Assembly (NCBI RefSeq): GCF_040939455.1
Contig: NC_134122.1
Coordinates: forward strand, 32,778,001-32,842,000
DNA: 64,000 bases
Source: Microcebus murinus
Taxonomy: Eukaryota; Chordata; Mammalia; Primates; Cheirogaleidae
Direction of reading: 5' to 3'
The position numbers and the translations under genes are program-made. This document shows, one piece after another, positions 32,870 through 45,069 of the stretch. Each line of letters opens with the position of its first letter. Position 1 is the stretch's first letter. The notes beneath the pieces are model-generated. The model was not told the origin of the DNA. It did no database searches and worked only from the letters and a program-made list of their open reading frames with translations.

Positions 32870-33293
32870 TGATGGTTAATTTTATGTGTCAACTTGACTG
32901 GGCTGAGGTATGCCCAGTTAGCTGGCAAAATATTATTCTGGGTGTATTTATGAGGATATCTTTGGAAGAATGGAAGCAGTAGCATTGACTCAGTAGACTG
33001 ATTAAAGATCACCTTCACCAATGTGTGTGGGCATCACCCAATCCACTGAGGGTGTGAGCAGAGCAATAATGCAAGCAAAGGGTGAACTTGCTCTCTCTGC
33101 ATGACCTGGAACATCCGTCTTTGCCTGCCTCAGACATTGCTGCTCCTGGTTCTTTGCCTTTGTGCTTAGAATGGAATTACACCATGGGTTTTCTTGTGTC
33201 TCTGGGTTTCAGATGGCAGACTGTAGGATTCCTCCATCTCCATAATCACACGATCTAATCCCTCATAATAAATATCTTTCTATATATTTCTAC

Positions 33294-33340
<47 letters not shown>

Positions 33341-33391
33341 CATCCATCCATGCTATTGGTTCTGTTTCTCTGGAGAACCCTGGCTAACACA
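32870..33391 (+). mobile_element. MLT2-type LTR, 3' LTR of the ERVL
   Basis: Begins TGATGGTTAATTTTATGTGTC with 'aacttgactgggctgaggtatgcccag', contains 'acaccatgggttttcttgtgtctctgg' and 'ccataatcacacgatctaatccctcataataaat', and ends 'ttctctggagaaccctggctaacaca'. These are the landmarks of MLT2. The TATC expansion lies before the last 50 bases. Confidence 0.9.
33290..33352. repeat. (TATC)n/(CATC)n microsatellite inside the LTR
   Basis: About a dozen TATC units followed by three CATC units, grown from a tetranucleotide-rich part of the MLT2 LTR. Confidence 0.92.
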
Positions 33392-33560
33392 GTCACTGGG
33401 ATATTGGAGTTGTTGTTGCAGCAAGTAGCATGAATAATAATACTTTGTATTGCTACTTAATTCTTGGTATTAGGTAAATTGACATATTGTATGATAATTC
33501 TGATACACCAGCCCTATAGACTACATAGTGGAGAAGAATATATTGTAAGAAACAGGTGAC

Positions 33561-34059
33561 AAAGGAAAAAAAGACATTCTATTAAAAAGACGTCTGCACT
33601 CGAATGAATATAGCAGCACAATTCACAATGGCAAAGATATGGAAACAACCCAAGTGCCCATCAATACACAAGTGGATTAATAAAATGTGATATATGTAAA
33701 CTTAGCCATAAAAAGAATCGTGAACTACCTCTTGTATTATCCTGGAGGGAGCTAGAGACCATCTTCTAAGTGAAGTATGGAAAAACAACAAGAATGGAAA
33801 AACAAACACCACATGTACTCGCTATTAAATCAGTACTAATTGATCAACACTGATGCACACATATGGAAGTAACATTCATGGGGTGTTGGGCAGGTGGGAG
33901 GGGGAGGAGAGGGTGGGTAAACTCACATCTAACAGGTGCAGTATGCACTGTCTGGGGGAGGAGCACACTTGTAGCTCTGACTTGGATGGTGCAAAGGCAA
34001 TGTATGTAGCCAAAGTGCTTGTACTCCCATAATATTCTGAAATAAAAGAAAAAAGAAAA
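33561..34059 (+). mobile_element. Strepsirrhine-type LINE-1 3' end, 5'-truncated
   Basis: About 500 bases from the ORF2 end ('acgtctgcactcgaatgaatatagcagcacaattcac') to a 3' end reading 'gtgcttgtactcccataatattctgaaataaaag' plus an A/G tail. That ending is the one I associate with lemur/galago L1. Flanks AAGAAACAGGTGAC (33547-33560) and AAGAAGCAGGGTGAC (34060-34074) look like a slightly altered target-site duplication. The 106-codon minus frame over it is artefactual. Confidence 0.8.
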
Positions 34060-34074
34060 AAGAAGCAGGGTGAC

Positions 34075-34869
34075 CTGGAGACAGAATATAAATGATTTGT
34101 ATGCCCGCTAAGGCATTTATTCATTGCGTTCCAAGAAATGGAAAGCCAGTAGTCATTTTTAAGCAGAACAGTGACAAGATGAACTCTGACTACCAAATAC
34201 TTTCTTTCCCCTCTTTCTTCTTACAGTTTGCTACCTAACACTATGTTGTGATCACTGTCAGTGTTTAGTAAATAACTATTTAAAGCAATGCAGGAAAGGA
34301 GACATTTGGAATGGTATCATCGGTATCATCATAATTCTGCTGTTCTTAGCAGTTACATGATTTTCATTCTTTATTAATTACACCCATTACTTTTAGTTAC
34401 GGTGTCAGAATTTCTTATCTGGATTTAGTTTAATGTCTGTAGCTTTGCTTTGCTTCCTTTTAACCCTCTTCAAGGGATACACCAGGTCTCTGCCCATCTT
34501 TAGAAGGACTCCCTAAAATAGCTCCAGACTGTGAAACGCATATCTCTTTATTGATTCCTGTAGAATTCAATCAGCAGGAAGCCAGCCAGAGCCTGGTGTG
34601 AGGTTTATATGTTCTCATCTTCCTTCATATTAAGGGACTCGTCATCTTTTAAGGATAACTTATTAAAATTTAAGGCTCAAAGAAAGTCTATAAAGCACCA
34701 AAAACCTTTGCATTCTCTTTCTTCTTTCCCTTACTGCAAATTTCTGTGCCTAATTCATTACATTCAATGAGAAATCAGTTCTATCATCCCTCTCCCCCCA
34801 CTCCCCCCTCTTCTCTGTACCCCACTTCCTTAGCTATGTCTCCTTCGTGATTATTCAGCCTTGCAAAAT
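34075..34869. other. Unique AT-rich DNA, no gene seen
   Basis: No repeat or exon recognised. A C-rich patch near 34790-34810 ('ctctccccccactcccccctc') is simple sequence. Confidence 0.4.
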
Positions 34870-35460
34870 AGTAAGCTCCAGGCTGTTTACAGTATATTTA
34901 TAGCATCATTTAGTTAAAGGGAAGATGCCCAACGTAAGCGTTTTTATTTTATAGGGTCTCTCCATATCATATACAACCAAGAAATTAGTAGATTGACCCT
35001 TAGTGGAAACTTTAGCTCTCATGTTAAGACTTGTCCACTTAACTAACCAATGATTGCCAGCTTTATTAAAGGATGCTAATGAATAAAAAACATTATCAGA
35101 AAACAATAATTAACCTTGAGTATGAAAGTATTAACCAGAGGCAATCAATCACTTTCCAAGGCTTAGTAAACACTTAGAATACATTAAGTGTCCCTGAAGG
35201 AGTAATTAAAGAACTTAGCTATTCTGTTTCAAACAGAAGTAACAAAGGGTCAATCAAATGCAGCACTCAAATCTGACAATTGCTGGGGAACATAAGCCAA
35301 ATGGGTTGACCCAAGTGTGGCACACGTAGAGCCCGACACTGTCTCATAGGTGAGTCTGTAATATTTCCAAGCACGCGTTTCTCTCAAAGACAAATCAGAG
35401 AATAACACCACCTGCCACAAACTGCCTGACTGTTGCCTACTTTGGCTCATTCTTTTAAAT
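34870..35460. other. Candidate conserved non-coding element
   Basis: Nearly 600 bases of non-repeat sequence with many ATTA/TAAT groups ('gctaatgaataaaaaac', 'caataattaacc', 'ggagtaattaaag') and CAATCAATCAC and GTCAATCAAATG near 35145 and 35250. Both strands are closed by stops apart from two chance 66-codon frames. Motif richness and lack of repeats suggest constrained regulatory DNA. This is inference. Confidence 0.3.
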
Positions 35461-35609
35461 TTTACTCACACTTTATTAATAATAATCATAGTAACAATTT
35501 ATGATTTACCTTGCAAAATTGGTCTCCTTACAGATGGTAGACATGTGCACTGTTATTAAAAGTGTATGATTATATAGGTTTTGTTCCAAACTGGTTAGTA
35601 TGGTGTAGT
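35461..35609. other. Unique AT-rich DNA
   Basis: Nothing recognised. Confidence 0.3.
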
Positions 35610-36290
35610 ACCATGTTTTTAATAAATGTATTGAGAAATAATTGACATATACAAAACCACAAATATTTAAAGTGTACAATTTGATAAGTTTTGGCATGCG
35701 TATACAAGCACGAAACCGTTGCCATGATCAGAATGGTGAATCAATCCATCACCACTCAAAAGTTTTCCGTTCCCTTTTATCACTCCTCATTCTCCCCAAA
35801 CCTCTATCTTCTTTTCAGGCAATCACTGATCTTTCTGTCATTATAAATTAGTTGGTATTTGTAGAATTTTAAATAAATGAAGCTATACAGTATCCTCTAC
35901 TTGGAATATTTATTTTGAGATTCTTCCATTTTATAGAGGTATCAATAGTTCATTCCTTTTTGTTGCTGAGTAGCATTTCATTGTATGGGTATATCACAGT
36001 TTGTTTACCCATCCATCTTTTGTTAGATGACCTGGAGACCACGTGATGGCCATCTAACTTATTGTTAGATATTGGGTTGACTCGTGCTTCTGGCTATTAC
36101 AAATAAAGCTGTTATGAATATTTGCACAGAAATACTTATATGGACATATGGTTTTCTTTCTCTTGGATAAATATCTATGGATCATATGCCACATATACTT
36201 TTAGTTTTTGAAGAAACTGCAAAGCTGTCTTCCAAAGTGGTTCTACCATGTTTCATTCCAAACAGCAGTGTATGAGAGTTTCAGAATTTC
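35610..36290 (-). mobile_element. Old LINE-1, minus strand
   Basis: 'attgagaaataattgacatatacaaa', 'gctgagtagcatttcattgtatgggtatatcacagtttgtttacccatccatc', 'ctggctattacaaataaagctgttatgaatatttgcac' and 'cttccaaagtggttctaccatg' are the antisense of L1 ORF2 end and 3' UTR. Not coding. Confidence 0.8.
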
Positions 36291-36590
36291 CTGAAATTGA
36301 GCAGAAAATGTTATGTTTATTTATAAGCACTCATTTCTCCTGGGAGGGTTATCTAAATATTTTGCAGCTGATATAGTTCCAATATGATATTTTCATTTTG
36401 TTTTCTATTTAAAATTAGCTATTAAATTTTAACATCAAATCAGTTTATCTTTTGCCATTTGGTCCAACTTTAAGAGAAAACGTAGTTATTTATTTCTGTT
36501 TTTCCTTTCCACTTCATAAAATAAATCTATTTCATGGGAAAGATTTTTCTCCTATTTTCATGTCTCTTATCCTCAAATCTTCCAGAATTT
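36291..36590. other. AT-rich DNA, no feature recognised
   Basis: No repeat named; could be diverged L1. Confidence 0.3.
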
Positions 36591-36680
36591 GAGGAGGGGC
36601 TTTAAGATGGCAGCTAGACATACCTGGCACTCATCTCCTCCACAAAGGATAACCAAAATGGTGGGTAGTGTTCACTGTCT
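36591..36680 (+). mobile_element. Start of a LINE-1 5' UTR
   Basis: 'gaggaggggctttaagatggcagctagacatacctggcactcatctcctcc' has the form of an L1 5' end (AAGATGGC near 36604 is a YY1-like site, a known feature of L1 promoters). It is cut after about 90 bases by an inverted ORF2 piece. Confidence 0.5.
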
Positions 36681-37055
36681 TTTTTTTTTTCATCCTTTTA
36701 CATTCAACGTATCTATTTTCATTTAAAATGTCTCTTGTAGATAGCATATAGTTGCACATAGCCATCTGGTCATCTGTGCTTTTTGGTTGGAAAGCTTAGT
36801 CCATTATATTTAATTGAACAATTGATAGTTTATAAGTCAACCATTTTGCAATTTGTTTTCTAGTTATTCTATTTATTTGTGTTTATCTATTTTTTTTTTC
36901 TTTTCTGAGTACTTTTGTATTGTATACTATTTTTAGGGTTTCATTTTAGTTTTTCTTGAATGCTTTCTAAAAATTTATGGATCACATTTTGATGCTTCTT
37001 TTTATGTTTTTATCTTTATTTTAATTTCTGAGTATATAGTATAATTTCTGTGTAT
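36681..37055 (-). mobile_element. Inverted LINE-1 ORF2 segment
   Basis: 'ttttacattcaacgtatctattttcatttaaaatgtctcttgtagatagcatatagttg' is antisense L1 ORF2. It lies between the first 90 bases of an L1 5' UTR and the rest of that UTR, both in plus orientation. Confidence 0.65.
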
Positions 37056-37855
37056 AATCACACTTCAAATAGAACATCTAACAGAGAACACTGGATTTCA
37101 ATAGAGAAGTAACAGGAAATACCTAAAGCAAGGAAGGGGAGGGAGGCAGGGCAGCCTGCTTGGCTGGGACAAGCTCCCCAATACAGGGAAAGGGTCAGAG
37201 AGAGACCCCCCCTTCCTCCATGTGGTCCACATTCCCACCATAGCCTCCTGCAATCCCAGCCACAGGACAGCCTTGACCCTTGCAGGCCCTTAGACTAATA
37301 CAGGGATCTGCCCGGAGACTGCATGATGGCACTGCTCCAGTGATGGGGGCCACGCTGGGTCCCACCCACCCCATGAGACCTGAGCAGCTGCAGCATGGTG
37401 GCTTTTTGAAAGCCTGGTCCCCCTGACTGCATCCTGCCCTGGGACCCAACAGCCCCTGCACCTCTGCATCCCTGGAACCCCATTGACATCCCCTGCCCAT
37501 AGCCAACACTGTGGCTGGCTGCTACCACCAGAGATGAAGCATGAGCCACTGGCAGTGACCCCACTGCCCCTAGCAGTGGAGCTGCCACACACTTACAAGC
37601 ACTTTGAGGAGAGACTGCCTCACCTGTAGACACCACCTGTGCTGAAGCATGTGTTCTCCAGCTGACTGCCTATGGCTGCTGTCAATGAATGCAACCCTGC
37701 CCTTCCCAGTTGCATAGCCACAGAGCACCCAGGCATTCTGTTGGGGGCCTAGAGATCACTCCGCCCCTGCCTACCATAACCAGTACCTGCATGCACCACC
37801 AGAGGCCCTGAGAACAGGTCCACCAGGCCTGGCTCCACCCTCCCACCCACAGTCC
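37056..37855 (+). mobile_element. LINE-1 5' UTR, GC-rich
   Basis: About 800 bases of GC-rich, stop-poor DNA in an AT-rich neighbourhood ('gggcagcctgcttggctgggacaagc', 'gggaccccac', 'tccagctgactgcctatggctgc'). It runs directly into L1 ORF2 at about 37856. Overlapping minus-strand frames of 100-113 codons reflect GC-rich composition. The call as L1 5' UTR rests on its position and style. Confidence 0.6.
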
Positions 37856-40085
37856 AAGGATGCCTACTTTTACCACTCATATTCAACATAGTACTGGAAG
37901 TCCTAGCTAAAGCAACCAGGCAAGAAAAAAATAAATAAAAACAACATCTACATTGAAAAAGATGAAGTAAAAGTTTCCCTCTACAGATGGCATGATCTTA
38001 TATCTAGAAAAGCCTAAAAACTACACCTAAAAACTCTTAGATCTGATAAATAAATTCAATAAAGTTGCAGGATATGAAACTAACATACAAAAATCAGTGG
38101 CATTTCTACACACCAATAACAAAGTAGCTGAGAGAGAAATCAAGGAGGTACTCCCATTTACAATAGTTACAAAAAACAAATTAAAAGCCTAGGAATAAAT
38201 ATAACCTAGGAGGTAAAGGAACTTTCCCAGGAAAACTACAAAACATTGAGGGAAGAATTTGACAGAGACACAAAGAAATGGAAAGATATTCTATGTTCAT
38301 GGATCAAAGAACTAATATTGTTAAAATGACCATACTACCCAAAGCAATCTACAGATTCAATGCCGTCTCTATCAAAATATCTATGCCATTTTTCTCAGAA
38401 ATATAAAAAAATCCCCAAATTTGTATAGAACCAAAAAAGAGCATAACCAGCCAAAGCAATCTTGAGCAAAAAGAACAAAGCTGGAGGTATCACACTATGA
38501 CAGCAAAATATATTACAAGGTGATAGTAACCAAAACAGCATAGTATTTATATAAAAATAGACTCATAGACCAATGGAACAGAATAAAGAACTCAAAAATA
38601 AATCCACACATTTACAGCCAATGACTTTCTGCAAAGGTGCTGAGAACACACACTGAGGAAAGGACACCCTCTACAATAAATAGTGCCAGGAAAATTGGAT
38701 ATCCTTATGCAGTAGAATAAAACTGGACCCCTATCTCTTACCACACACAAAAATCAACTCAAGATGCATTAATAACTTAAAAATAACACCCAAAGCTATC
38801 AAATTACTAGAAGAACACATAGGGGAAGCACTTTAGGACATTGGTCTGGGCAAAGATTCTATAAGATTCTAAGATCTTAAAAGCACAGACAACAAAATCT
38901 AAAATAGACTAATGGGACTATATCAAATTGAAAAGCTTCTGCACAGCAAAGGAAGCAATCCACAGAGTAAAGATACAACTTGTTGAGTGGGAGAAAATAT
39001 TTGCAAACTATTCCTCTGACGAGGGATTAATATTCAGAATATACAAGGAATTTAAACAACTCAACAGGAAAAAAAAAACAAATAACCCATTAAAATGTTG
39101 AAAAAGGACATGAATAGGCATTTCTCAAAATAAGATATACAAACGGCCAACAGGTACATGAAAAAATGCTCAACATCAGTAATCATCAGAGAAATGCAAA
39201 TCAAAACTACAATGAGATATCATCTTACCCCAGTTAGAATGACTGTTATTAAAAAGACAAAAAAATAACAGATGCTGGAATGGATGTAGAGAAAAGGGAA
39301 CTCTTACATAGTGTTGGTGGGAATGTAAATTAGTACAGCCACTGTGGAAAACAATATGGAAATTTCTCAAAAAACTAAAAATAGAACTACCATTCAATCC
39401 AGCAATCCCACTACTCGGTATTTATGCAAAGGAAAAAAAATCAGTATATCAGAGGATGTCTGCACTCCTGTGTTTATTGCGGCACTATTCACAATAGCAA
39501 AGACATAAAATCAATCTAAGTGTCCATCAGTGGATGAATAGATAAAGAAAATGTGGTGTATATACACAATGGAATACTATCTGGCCATAAAAAGGAATGA
39601 AAGCATGTCATTTGCAGCAATGTGGTTGGAACTGGGGGTCATTATGTTAAGTGAAATAAGCCAGGCACAGAAAGACAAATAATGCTTGATCTCACATATG
39701 TGAGAGTTAAAAAAGTTGATCTCATGGAGGTAGAGAGTGGAATGATAAATACTAGAGCCTGGTACAGGTGAGTGACAAGAAGGGGTGGGAGAGATGAAAA
39801 GAGGTCAGTTAATGGGTACAAAGAAATAGAAAGAAGGAATAATGTCTAATGTTCCATAGCAGAGTGACTATAGTTAACGATGTATATTTCAAAGAAGCTA
39901 GAAGAGAGAACTTGACATGTTCCAACACATAGAAATGATAAATATTCTAGGTGGTGAGTAGCTCAGATACCCTATTTTGACCATCACACATTCTATGCAT
40001 GTAACAAAACAGCATATTGTACCCCATAAATATGTATCAATATTATGTATCAATAAAATAAATAAAAATTCTAAAAAAGAAAAAA
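37856..40085 (+). mobile_element. LINE-1 ORF2 C-terminal half and 3' UTR, internally deleted copy
   Basis: Begins abruptly at the ORF2 palm region ('aaggatgcctacttttaccactcatattcaacatag'), keeps the rest of ORF2 with many stops and shifts, then a 3' UTR ('cacattctatgcatgtaacaaaacagcatattgtaccccataaatatgtatcaa') and an A-rich tail ending near 40085. ORF1 and the first half of ORF2 are absent between the 5' UTR and this point. The 3' UTR is of the L1MA/L1PB style. Confidence 0.88.
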
Positions 40086-41149
40086 ATCTCGCGGAATTTT
40101 TTTCCAAAAGCCTCACTAATATTCTCTTTCTGTGTGCTCACTATGTAGCTTGACTTGTTACCTCTTATTTTTGTTGCCCTTGTGCTTTTTGAGACTGCCT
40201 TGAAATACTAACCCCACTCATTATCTGCACTGATCCTAGACTCAGGCATGCCTCTCTCAGGCCAAAAGTCAGTCTGATAGAGGAATAACTCCAAATCCCT
40301 GAGTCATTGATCTGGGTAGTTGAAGGCCTTCCCTTTTAGATAAAGTAAAATAAAAGAGTGAGCTATAAAGTTGATTAGAACAGAAAGAGGCCTTCTCTGG
40401 GTTAGGAGCCAGTGAAAACCTTTATTAGCTGTTAGTAAATTGTTTTTATTTTTTCGTTATATATTTCTAATTATGAAAAATTTGTGAACATATTATATAT
40501 TCTTCTTCTCATTTTCCCAATTCCCAGAAATGATTCTTTTACTTCTGCTCTTATTGGTGCTGCTAGACTAGTAAATATGAGAATATCTTAGACAGTAAAT
40601 ATTAGAATGTCAGCAAAATATTTGCTACCTATTTTTTGTGCTATTTTGGGGGGAAATCCAGTATAGCTCATAGTGTAGTTAAGTAGATATGTGTAGCTCA
40701 TTGTAGAACAAGACCCAGAGAATACTAAATAATGAACTGATGGTGAACTTGGATGGGGGAGGGGAGTTGGGAGAGAGATACTTAGTCATATTCTATGGAA
40801 CTTTATAGTATCTTCTCACAAGGGGGTAGTGAGAAAGACCTAGCCTGACATTACTGCATGTAAAAAATAATCAATAGTTTGCTGATTTAATAATAAAATT
40901 AATACAATCATTGTATACATATGAGTGTGTGTGTATATATATATATGTGTGTGTGTGTGTATATAATTGATCTAGCTCTGTACTCTGATCAGAAGCATTA
41001 ACATTCTTAGAACATATATGGGTATCTAATACTTTGGTAGGGCTGCTAAAATATTTAAGATGGCATGTATTAGGTAAGAAAACTTTCTCCCGAAGAAGAA
41101 AAAACTTGAGGGAGGTTTAAGACCTTTTTTTGAAGAACTGTCTATGTAA
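40086..41149. other. Unique AT-rich DNA with TA/TG tract
   Basis: No gene. A short alternating TG/TA tract occupies about 40922-40963. The rest is unrecognised. Confidence 0.4.
40922..40963. repeat. (TG)n(TA)n(TG)n tract
   Basis: 'gagtgtgtgtgtatatatatatatgtgtgtgtgtgtgtata', alternating purine-pyrimidine. Confidence 0.9.
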
Positions 41150-41274
41150 GAACCATTGAGATCAATTATTCCACAGTACTGCCATTTTATCACTTTGGAG
41201 AAGAATTAGGCATTATCTACCAATCATGAAGATACTTATTTCCTGTGAACCAGCAATTCCACTCCTAGGTCACA

Positions 41275-41309
<35 letters not shown>

Positions 41310-41835
41310 GAAGTGTGTTTGCATGCACCAGAAGATAAGCATATTCATAGCTACCTTTTGGGTAATAACCCCAAATTGGAAACAACCTACATTATCAACA
41401 TTATAATGAATAAACCCATCATCAGAATATTCATATAATGAAATTCCACATATCAGTGAAAATAAATGATGTTTTGCTACATACAACAACATGGGTGAAC
41501 ATTACACATATGATTGGCAAAATATACCAGATATAAAAAAATACATGGTGCCTAACACTATTTTATAAAGTTCAAGAAAAAAAGGCTAAAAATATGCATT
41601 ATATTTGAGTGTACAAGTTATATTAGCATGAAAGTCAGGATATTGGTTACTCTCATGGAGGAAGAAGGGGTTAGTGGTTGGATGAGAGTATAAGGAAGAT
41701 TTCTGGGGTACAAGGTTCTGGATTGTCATTATAAGATGTTTACATTTTAGCAAGTTATTGTTATGCAGTTTTGATTTATATACTTTTCCATATAAATGTT
41801 ATATTTAATATATTTTTGTAAGGAAAGGTTAAACA
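41150..41835 (+). mobile_element. Old LINE-1 (L1M) fragment
   Basis: 'cctgtgaaccagcaattccactcctagg', 'ggtaataaccccaaattggaaacaacctacattatcaac', 'acaacatgggtgaacattacac' and 'ttggttactctcatggaggaagaagggg' follow the L1 ORF2 end and 3' UTR. A CA microsatellite interrupts it. Confidence 0.85.
41276..41308. repeat. (CA)n microsatellite inside the L1M
   Basis: About 16 CA units, grown from the 'cacacag' part of the L1. Confidence 0.93.
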
Positions 41836-42044
41836 ATAACTAGTCCAGGTAGCAGTCATTATCCATGGTTATTGGTCTGGAAAGATCACATACTGGCCAC
41901 AGCTACCATTTCTTTCTCTTCCTGCCTTTGCTTGAGCTAAGAACCCACTAGTCAATTACCTTTGATTCTCCCACATATCCAATTTAATTCTAAGTGCTTC
42001 CAAATCTCCATCTCAGATTTCCTTTTAAGGTTATGGTCTGTCAT
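41836..42044. other. Unique DNA
   Basis: Nothing recognised. Confidence 0.3.
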
Positions 42045-44770
42045 TTAAAGAAGAACTAATACCAGTTCTTCTCAAACTATCACAAAAAAATGCAAGTGTA
42101 GGGAAATCTTCCAAACTCTTTCTACAAGCCCAGATTTACCCTGATACCTAAACCAGGTAAGGAGACAACAAAATAATACTGCAAGCCAATATCCCTGATG
42201 AACACAGATGCAGGAATCTCCAACAAAATTCCAGAAAACCAAATTTAACAATACATCACAAAGATCATTCACCATGATCAAGTGGGATTCATCCCAGGGA
42301 TGCAAGGATGATTCAATATATACAAATCAATAAACATGATGCATCACATCAATGGAATGAAAGAAAAAGCCATATGATCATCTCAATAAACACAGAAATA
42401 GCATTTGACAAAATTCAATATTGATTCATGATAAAAACTCTAAACAAATTAGGCATAGAAGAAACATACCTCAACACAATAAAAGCCATATATGACAAAC
42501 TCACATCTATAATAACATCATAATGAGCAGGGAAAAAGTCAAAGCTTTTCCTCTAAAATCTGTAAGAAGTCAAGGATGCCTACTTTCACTACTTCTATTC
42601 AATATAGTACTAGAAATCTTAGCCAGAGCAATTAGGCAAGATAAATAAATAAAGGGTATCCAAATTGGAAAGGAAGAAATCAAATTATAGACAACATGAT
42701 CATATATATAGAAGACCCAATGGACCCCACCAAAAAATTGTTAAAACTAATAAATGAATTCAGTAAAGTTGCAGGATACGAAATCAACATTCAAAAATCA
42801 GTAGCATGTCTATACATCAACAGTGAACTATCTGAAAAAGAAATTAAGAAGTCAATCACATTTATAATAGCTACAAAAAAAATACCTAGGAATAAATTTA
42901 ACCAATGGAGTAAAAGAACTCTACAAGGAAAACTAGAAAACATTGATGAAAGAAATTGAAGAAGACACTAATAAATGAAAAGCTATCTAGTGTTCATGGA
43001 TGGGAATAATTCTTATTATTAAAATGGCCATCCTGCCCAATGCAATGCATAGATTAAATGCAATATCTATCAACATATAAACCGCTTTTCTCTCAGAAAT
43101 AGAAAAAAACAATTCTTAAATGTATATGGAATCACAAAAGATCCCAAATAGCCAAAGCAGTCTTACTCAAAGAGAATAAAGTTGGAGGCATCACACAACC
43201 TGACTTTAAAATATACTTCAAAGCAATAGTAACCAAAACAGCATGAGATTGGCATATAAATAGATACATAAACTAGTGGGATAGAATAGAGAACCCAGAA
43301 GTAAAACCATGCATTTATACCCAACTAATTTTTGATAAAGAAGCCAAAAACACACATGGGGGGAAAGACACCCTCTTCAATAAATGGTGTGGGGGGGAAA
43401 CTGTATGTCCACATGCAGAAGAATGGAACCAGACCCTTATCTCTCATCACTTACAAAAATAATCTCAAAATGGGTTAAAGACTTAGTTGTAAGACCTGAA
43501 ACTCTGAAACTACTAGAAGAAAACAAAGGGGAAACACTTTAGGAAATTGGTCTGGACAAAGATTTTTTAATGAGACCTCAAAAGCAAAAATAGACAAGTG
43601 GGATTACATCAAACTAAAAAGCTACATAGCAAAGGAAACAATCAACAAAGTGAAGACTTAACTTACAGAATGGGTGAAAATATTTGCAAACTATACATCT
43701 GACAAAGGGTTAATATCCAGAATAAATAAGGAACTCAAACAATTCAATAGCAAATATATAGATATAGATATATGATTAAAATATGGGTGAAACATCTGGA
43801 CAGACTTTTCTCTAAAGAAGATATACAAATGACCAACAGGTACATAAAAAGTGCTGATGTCACTGATCATCAGGGTGATGCAAATCAAAACTACAATGAG
43901 ATGTTACCTCACCTTAGTTAAAATGGTTATTATCAAAAAACAAGAACAACAAAAAATAACAAATGCTGCTGAGCATGAGGAGAAAGGAGAATTGTTATAT
44001 ATTGTTGGTGGGATGTAAATTAGTGTAGTCATTATGGGCAACAATATGGAGGCTCCTCTAAAAATTAAAAATTAAACTACCATATGACCCAATAATCTCA
44101 CTACTGCATATATGGCCAAAGGAAATGAAATCAGTATGGGTCAGAGATATCTGTACTCTCGTGTTCATTGTAGCATTATACACACTAACCAAGATATGGA
44201 ATCAACCTTTGTGTCCATCAGTGGATGAATGGATAAAGAAAATGTGATGTATGTGCACAGTGGAACATTATCCAGCCAGAATGAATGAAATTCTGTTATT
44301 TGCAACAATATGGATGAACTTAGAGGACATTATGTTAAGCAAAATAAGCCAATCACAGAAGGACAAATCCCACATGATCTCAATCATATGTGAACCCTAA
44401 AAACAATGATCTCATACAAGCAAAGAGCAGAACTGAGGCTGAGGAGAGTAGGAGTGAGCCTACTCTCACCCCTAGAGTGGAGGTTGGTCAATGGGTACAA
44501 ATTACAGTTCTAGGAAGGATAAGTTCTGGTGTGCTATTGCATAGTAGGGTGACAATAGTCAACTGTAATGTACTGTATACTTAAAAATATCTAGAAGAGA
44601 AGATTTTAGATGTTCTCATTACAAAAATAGGACAAGTGTTTCAGAGATGGATATGCTAATTACCATGACTTGAATCATTACACAATATATATGTGTATTG
44701 AAACATGACAGTATGTCCCATAAATATGTATGATTGTTGTGTTAATTAGAAACAAATAAAACTTATTAAA
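42045..44770 (+). mobile_element. 5'-truncated LINE-1 (2.7 kb)
   Basis: Starts in ORF2 at 'aaagaagaactaataccagttcttctcaaac', carries most of the reverse-transcriptase palm and thumb, the C-terminal domain and a 3' UTR ending 'cccataaatatgtatgattgttgtg ... aataaaacttatt'. Stops and shifts break the frame; the longest open piece is 87 codons at 42696-42959 and matches the ORF2 thumb region. L1MA/L1PB-style 3' UTR. Confidence 0.92.
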
Positions 44771-45055
44771 ATTGTTTTTATCTCACACACGTACACATGC
44801 ATGCACATCCCACCTCCATTTCTGCTGGTGCCTCATCCTTGGTTTACCCTGTCACAGCTGGCAGTGGGCTTGCCTGGCTGGGGGTGCAGATTACCTACAG
44901 AAATCCCTAGAGCCATAATCTGACCTTTCCTGTGATCCTTGCTCCCAAGAAGCTAGACACTGAGCTATAATCCACTGGCCTAGCAACCCCCCTGAGAGCT
45001 AGCTTGGGAGGCAGCAGGTACCTTCTTTTCTCCCAAATAACCCTTGCTCCATTTT
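44771..45055. other. Unique DNA
   Basis: No repeat or gene recognised between the L1 and the Alu. Confidence 0.35.
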
Positions 45056-45069
45056 GTTGACTTTCTTTT

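Noticed and set aside
37195..37636. Minus-strand frames of 100-113 codons
   Set aside because: They lie antisense in the GC-rich L1 5' UTR and overlap each other in different frames.
38641..40085. A second independent L1 insertion inside 37856-40085
   Set aside because: The order of ORF2 and 3' UTR landmarks is continuous, so one copy explains it.
42696..42959. 87-codon frame resembling a protein
   Set aside because: It is a surviving stretch of LINE-1 ORF2, already covered by the L1 entry.
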